Positions 18,302 to 22,230 of a DNA stretch of 22,230 nucleotides are shown here, one piece after another (the stretch's first letter is position 1; every line of letters starts with the position of its first letter). The notes under the pieces are model-generated. The model was given only the letters and a program-made list of their open reading frames with translations. It searched no databases and was not told the origin of the DNA. The position numbers and the translations under genes were made by a program. The stretch spans positions 2,880-25,109 of the forward strand of contig LSSK01000267.1 in the NCBI GenBank assembly GCA_001969505.1. Direction: 5' to 3'. Origin of the DNA: Zancudomyces culisetae (taxonomy: Eukaryota > Kickxellomycota > Harpellomycetes > Harpellales > Legeriomycetaceae).

Positions 18302-18325
18302 TGGTATTGGTATTGGTATTGGTAT
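18302..18325. repeat. (TGGTAT)4 microsatellite
   Basis: Four perfect copies of TGGTAT occur in the intergenic region between the Sel1 and kinase genes. No function is implied. Confidence 0.9.
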
Positions 18326-18761
18326 TGCTACAAATTGTGTAATTAAACAGTGTGATATAATTTATCATAAATCGGCTGATTTATTATTATTTATTGATTT
18401 GACTATTATTTTATTGATTACCGTTAAGATGAGGTGGAAATGAAATCTAGACAGTTTATTAAATTTCTGGTAGGGAATAAAAGTTAAGAAAAGTAACGAG
18501 AAGAGAAGAGAAACGAAATGTTAGCATGGGAAAATATGTATTTTAATTTTCAACTATATTAGATATTATAAAATATATCAGAAAAAAACGGCGAAAACAT
18601 GTTATATTATACAAATCTTCAAGCATTTTATATTTATGGTAGATGAGTGTATGTGAAAAAAACGATATATCCAAATATATCTTTGTAGTCACGCCAATGT
18701 TGCTAGTTTATTATTAAAATTACAGGACTAAAATGTACATTGAAAACCGAAAGAGTTTTTG

Positions 18762-18833
18762 GAGAGAGAGAGTGTGTGTGTATGTGTGTGAATCAGTGAG
18801 AGAGAGAGTGTGTGTGTATGTGTGTGAATCAGT
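18762..18833. repeat. 36-bp GA/GT tandem repeat, two perfect copies
   Basis: A 36-bp unit made of a GA run, a GT run, TATG, a second GT run and AATCAGT is repeated perfectly at 18762-18797 and 18798-18833. A degenerate partial third copy continues into GAGTGTGAGTGAGTGAG up to about 18864. It lies about 190-290 bp beyond the kinase stop, in the 3' flank. On the transcribed strand it is a CT/CA tract. Confidence 0.9.
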
Positions 18834-19052
18834 GAGAGAGTGTGTGTGAGTGTGAGTGAGTGAGTAAGGGTAAAAAGAGTCGGAGGATGGAAATAAAGTA
18901 CACTTACAATTAATGACAAAAGTAACATGACTTTGGAAGCCAAAGTCCTTCCCCATCCATCTAAATCCCCAAGAATGCTTTTTTCTTTTTTTTTTGTTCC
19001 ATTAAAATGAATCAAGGGATTTAATAACCAACAAAGTAAATAGAAAATAAAA

Positions 19053-21227
19053 TTAATTATAATAGGACCAAAAATTGTTTTCACAACGATAATAGTCCAG
19101 GTCATCAGTGCCACGGGTTTGAAGGTTATCGAAAGAATTTGAAGTGCTGTCATAACCATCGGGCTCACCAACATTAAATTTGTTATCATCATCATTGTTA
19201 TCGTCATTAATCATATGGGCGTTGGTGTTGGTGTTGCAATCATAGTTTATGTTATCGGCAATAATGGTAGAGTATGGAGTGGTATCGGGAGAATATGCAC
19301 TGGGCTGACGAGAATCATTTTGAGAAAATTCAAGAGAATCATTCAAGTACATAGAATTGTAAGAATGGGGATAGGAATAAGGATTATATTGAGGAGTGTC
19401 AAGCGATGTAGATGGTTTTTGACCAGAAGAATGAGAGGAGGAGGAAGGGGATGAATCCATATAGTAGTTGATATTGATGGCATCTGGAGCATAAAAAGAC
19501 GAATATTGGTTGGAATAGTCATCATTAGTGTCACGAGAAATATCCTGGCGAAAAGAGACAGAATGCTTGTTTGGATCAGAAGGATTGCAGAATAACGAAG
19601 AAATTTCATGCGACCAAATAGAAATACTATCAAGATCAGTCAAGGCAAACCGATTCAAGACTGAAATATTGGTTTGATCAAAATCATCAAGTAGTGAAGA
19701 ATGTCCATTCTCAGACAACGGCGGATAAGAATAGTCGAAACATGAGAAGAAAGGATGGTAAGAAAGAATTTGATGGCAAGTAGGACGAAGTGTAGGATCT
19801 GGTTGGAGAAGTGCACGCAGCAAATCAACACTGTGGAGAACAGTAAGAGGAACCTTGGAATCCTTGTATTTGGGTTTTTTCTTTTCGTCAAAAGTTATAG
19901 GAAATCCGCACCACTTGAAAAGGCCCTCAGGGTTTTTTTGACTAAAGGGAGTCGTTTGCATATCCATACAAACACTTGTGGGCGATGTTAGTTGAATTTC
20001 GCGATCTAGCATATCGAATTCATCAGATAATGTTGTACAAGATAGTCTTTTGGACTGAATATTGTGACGGCTGCTCTCTTGGTCAGAGTCAGTCATAGTA
20101 TGCAATGCTGAAGGTTCGTATCCAAATGAACTAAGAACTAGTTCCAATTGCTCAACTATCATTGCTGTAGTCTCACATGTTACATAGGGTCCCCCCAGAT
20201 ACCGCAGATCAGCACCTGGCACGTGATTGTTCAATAACATGCCAAACACCACTCCAAGACTATATATATCTGCCTTTCCATCAATATGTTCCTGTCCACT
20301 AGCAACTTCAGGTGCCACAAATCCACACGTTCCTCGCATTGGGTGAGTCTCATTTCCGCGGAGATCGTACACCAATCCAAAGTCAATTACTTGTACATCG
20401 CACCGGTTGGATGGATGAACCATCAGATTTGACGGATTGATATCCATATGCACGATACCCACCTCATGTAGTTGCCCAACTCGTTTCAATAATGTGTACA
20501 TCACTTTGCTGATGTCTACCAAATCCCGATCGTGCGTCGTAAATGGCTCAAGCTTTTTCATCACCAACACTGTCCTCTCCTCTCCGGCCTTATCACCACT
20601 TCCCTTTTCTCTCACAAAATAATCGACCAAATGACTCATTGAAATCTTTGATTCCTTTTTTATCCGCTCATATACCATAAGTTCACGTTTGGAACTTTGA
20701 TCGGTTCGAATCGTTTTAAACACCAGTTTTTCAAAATTTTCTGCGCAATATCCGAATGCTACCTCCGACTCATCCGTAATTATTTTGTTTCTATTTGTAT
20801 TTATTATATACTTTCGTTGTCTTTTCTTTTCCTCTCCTGCATTACCTTGTTCGCTTTCTGAACCCAAGATCAAAGATCCCTTTAACACCTTTTCTGTTTT
20901 TGTTGTGTATATATAATCGCTATTTTCTGCCTTAATCCCTCTAACCCCTCCTTTTCTGAATTTCTCTAGGCGTCTCTTCGCTATGCTTTTATTTATCAGC
21001 TCTATATTCAACGCTTCAATTAGTTTGCTGTATTTCTTACATCCTTCAACCATTTCCCACTTTGAATCTACCTCCTCGCTTACTTCATCCATCAGATTTT
21101 GTCGTCTAATACTCTGAAGCTCGGCCCGCGCAATCTCCTTTATAATGGGTATCTGGCATTCTTTATACAATAAAATATCGCAATATTTCTGTATTCCCAG
21201 CTTTTCAATTAACATTTCTGCCTCCAT
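19053..21227 (-). CDS. Divergent protein kinase, possibly Cdc7 (DDK)-related
   Basis: This 724-residue protein has a kinase domain at about 150-495. Visible landmarks are the ATP-contacting Lys in LVFK (171), the alphaC Glu in RELMVYERI (182), HMDINPSN at 260-267 with catalytic Asp262 and Asn267, DFG at 282-284, GTCGFVAPEV at 299-308, DIYSLG with Asp320, and LRP with Arg481. Most kinases have HRDxKPxN; here Arg is Met and the catalytic-loop Lys is Asn264. The glycine-rich loop expected before Lys171 is not visible. An insert of about 100 residues lies between DIYSLG and the final lobe. The GTxGFxAPEV activation segment and the large insert recall Cdc7, which has GTRGFRAPEV, but the rest does not clearly match, so the name is tentative. 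An N-terminal helical region (1-95) and a Ser/Asn/Tyr/Asp-rich disordered tail (500-724) flank the domain. The ATG at 21227 is the first in frame. Confidence 0.8.
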   Translation of the reverse strand: MEAEMLIEKLGIQKYCDILLYKECQIPIIKEIARAELQSIRRQNLMDEVSEEVDSKWEMVEGCKKYSKLIEALNIELINKSIAKRRLEKFRKGGVRGIKAENSDYIYTTKTEKVLKGSLILGSESEQGNAGEEKKRQRKYIINTNRNKIITDESEVAFGYCAENFEKLVFKTIRTDQSSKRELMVYERIKKESKISMSHLVDYFVREKGSGDKAGEERTVLVMKKLEPFTTHDRDLVDISKVMYTLLKRVGQLHEVGIVHMDINPSNLMVHPSNRCDVQVIDFGLVYDLRGNETHPMRGTCGFVAPEVASGQEHIDGKADIYSLGVVFGMLLNNHVPGADLRYLGGPYVTCETTAMIVEQLELVLSSFGYEPSALHTMTDSDQESSRHNIQSKRLSCTTLSDEFDMLDREIQLTSPTSVCMDMQTTPFSQKNPEGLFKWCGFPITFDEKKKPKYKDSKVPLTVLHSVDLLRALLQPDPTLRPTCHQILSYHPFFSCFDYSYPPLSENGHSSLLDDFDQTNISVLNRFALTDLDSISIWSHEISSLFCNPSDPNKHSVSFRQDISRDTNDDYSNQYSSFYAPDAININYYMDSSPSSSSHSSGQKPSTSLDTPQYNPYSYPHSYNSMYLNDSLEFSQNDSRQPSAYSPDTTPYSTIIADNINYDCNTNTNAHMINDDNNDDDNKFNVGEPDGYDSTSNSFDNLQTRGTDDLDYYRCENNFWSYYN

Positions 21228-21526
21228 TTTTGTTACTGTGTTGCTCTTTTTTTCTGTTTTTGAGTTATACTATGCTGTTTTTAATATTATGATATTAACC
21301 ATGTACATAACACTCTTTCACCCCAAATTGTTGTTTTTTCTTTTCCACTTTAGAAAGAATATGACTGGGTTTATGCTTCCTTTGTTAAAAATAATGATAT
21401 TTTGGAAATGCAAAGAATACCCCACCTCATAAAAGCAAACCTATATGATTTTATGTCTGCTCTATTTTCCTGTTTACTTTGATGCTCTGGTAATATGGAA
21501 TCTCAACACGACATGTGTTTTTTTTT

Positions 21527-21590
21527 GGTGGTGGTTTTGGTTTTGGTTTTAGTTTGGGTTTTGATTGTGGTTGTGGTTGTGGTTGTGGTG
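21527..21590. repeat. G/T-rich block with (TTGTGG)4
   Basis: The plus strand carries GGTGGTGG, two TTTTGG units, TTTGGG, and then four perfect TTGTGG units (21565-21588). Many GG pairs within about 60 bases could form two-tier G-quadruplexes. The block is about 300-365 bp upstream of the kinase ATG. Confidence 0.8.
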
Positions 21591-22036
21591 ATATAGTTAT
21601 CTATCTAATATGTATTAGTTTCAAGTCCACTGTCGCTGTTACAATGACATCCTTTACCATTCAATTGATTTTGTCAGTCTTGCCAGTCTTGTTTTGTTTT
21701 GTTTGTTTTTTGCTATTAATGTTTACATTAACATCCTAACACCCAGTATTACATTCAGTCCGTGCCGTTGTTTTTTGAGGGAAAAAAAGTACGCTCACTA
21801 AGCGACTGAATAAGAAAAAAAAAGGATAACAAGTGCAGTTTTGTATATATGCCCTTTTTTTACAATTGGCTTATGTATATAAAAATATAATTGTTTTATT
21901 TAAATGTTGATTTTAAAGGTTATTTTTACATATTTACCAAAATTGGTCCATGTTGCGCTTTATATGTAGCACGTTTATATGCCTTTGTTTTCTATTTATT
22001 TGATAAAAATTATAAAAATTTACCATATTAAAATGA

Positions 22037-22056
22037 GGCTATAGGCTATAGGCTAT
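22037..22056. repeat. GGCTATA repeat
   Basis: Two perfect copies of GGCTATA and a third copy missing its last base lie in tandem. It is a short simple repeat in the kinase upstream region. Confidence 0.85.
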
Positions 22057-22230
22057 GGTTACACTTTCACGTTTCATTCATTCTCACTAACCTGGACTCG
22101 GAGATTGGTTTGAATTCGGTTGAGTATAGGAAAGTCATAATCAATTAATGACCCCTTTTGAGCTTTTTACAGGGTAATATTCCTCAAATCATCCCTCTTG
22201 TGCGTTTTACCATTTCCGTAATTTTTTTTT

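Larger units (their letters stand above)
15719..19052. other. 3.3 kb intergenic region upstream of the Sel1 gene
   Basis: This region lies between the Sel1 gene start and the stop of the kinase gene, both on the minus strand. It contains the Sel1 promoter (TATA-like sequence at about 15751-15770), long T and A runs (for example 16140-16185), an inverted repeat ATGAACT-7 nt-AGTTCAT at 16812-16832, a TTTTA repeat near 17186, a (TGGTAT)4 repeat and a GA/GT tandem repeat near the kinase stop. Open frames at 16570-16788 and 16812-17054 lack coding character. I found no tRNA or snoRNA with both box pairs and no transposon. A small spliced gene could still be hidden. Confidence 0.45.
21228..22230. 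promoter_or_regulatory. Upstream region of the kinase gene to the right edge
   Basis: About 1 kb of AT-rich sequence lies upstream of the kinase. It contains a G/T-rich block at 21527-21590 and a GGCTATA repeat at 22037. Open frames at 21145-21432 and 21515-21739 on the plus strand are not supported. At the right edge, TTTTTACAG at about 22168 could be a splice acceptor followed by a short open frame on the plus strand, but too little remains to judge. Confidence 0.4.

Noticed and set aside
21515-21739. Gly/Phe/Cys-rich 74-codon plus-strand ORF
   Set aside because: The composition is dictated by the G/T-rich repeat, followed by hydrophobic AT-rich sequence; it lies in the kinase upstream region.
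1-22230. Searches by eye for tRNA, rRNA, CRISPR arrays, transposases and long terminal repeats
   Set aside because: No A/B-box pair with a cloverleaf, no regularly spaced repeats, no transposase or reverse-transcriptase motifs and no long direct or inverted repeats were seen.

Overview
This is a window of an AT-rich nuclear genome from an ascomycete, most likely a yeast-type (Saccharomycotina-like) fungus. The reasons are long intronless genes with fungal domain architectures, short spliceosomal introns with GT..AG ends and, in at least two of them, branch-point-like CTAAC or TACTAAT, and eukaryotic ATG starts. No operons, ribosome binding sites or bacterial features are seen. Splice donors vary (GTAATT, GTAAAG, GTAAGT, GTAAGA, GTGAAT, GTATAT), unlike the near-invariant GTATGT of Saccharomyces. 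Two CTG codons in the RPA3-family gene fall where the family has leucine, so CTG is probably leucine and the CUG-Ser clade is unlikely. I cannot name the species.

Left part (1-3138) looks empty for long ORFs but holds small intron-rich genes. On the minus strand, four exons between 834 and 1572 give a 104-residue protein that I recognise as the small subunit of replication protein A (RFA3/RPA3). Another four exons between 2244 and 2861 give a 76-residue protein that resembles the anaphase-promoting complex subunit Apc13. Its first intron begins directly after the ATG. Between them, a plus-strand ORF at 1845 ending in a consensus donor may be a third small gene.

Centre (3139-13799): a membrane-associated short-chain dehydrogenase/reductase and a type II membrane protein with a dense histidine tract both lie on the minus strand. 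A 3.0 kb divergent spacer without recognisable genes follows, then a 1290-residue plus-strand membrane protein of unknown family with an N-terminal SxIP-type motif, a small internal GGF repeat, a cysteine cluster, an acidic run and one membrane segment.

Right part (13800-22230): a Sel1-repeat protein of the Dsf2/nif1 type converges on the 1290-residue gene. A 3.3 kb spacer with simple repeats follows, then a divergent protein kinase with an altered catalytic loop (HMDINPSN) and no visible glycine-rich loop, and about 1 kb of upstream sequence with a G/T-rich repeat.

The genes are independent transcription units. No mobile elements, rRNA, tRNA or CRISPR arrays were found. Several products (RPA3, the Apc13 candidate, the Dsf2/nif1-like protein and perhaps the kinase) belong to families that act in DNA replication or cell-cycle control, but nothing in the sequence shows that this is more than chance. 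The strongest candidates for something undescribed are the 1290-residue membrane protein and the divergent kinase.
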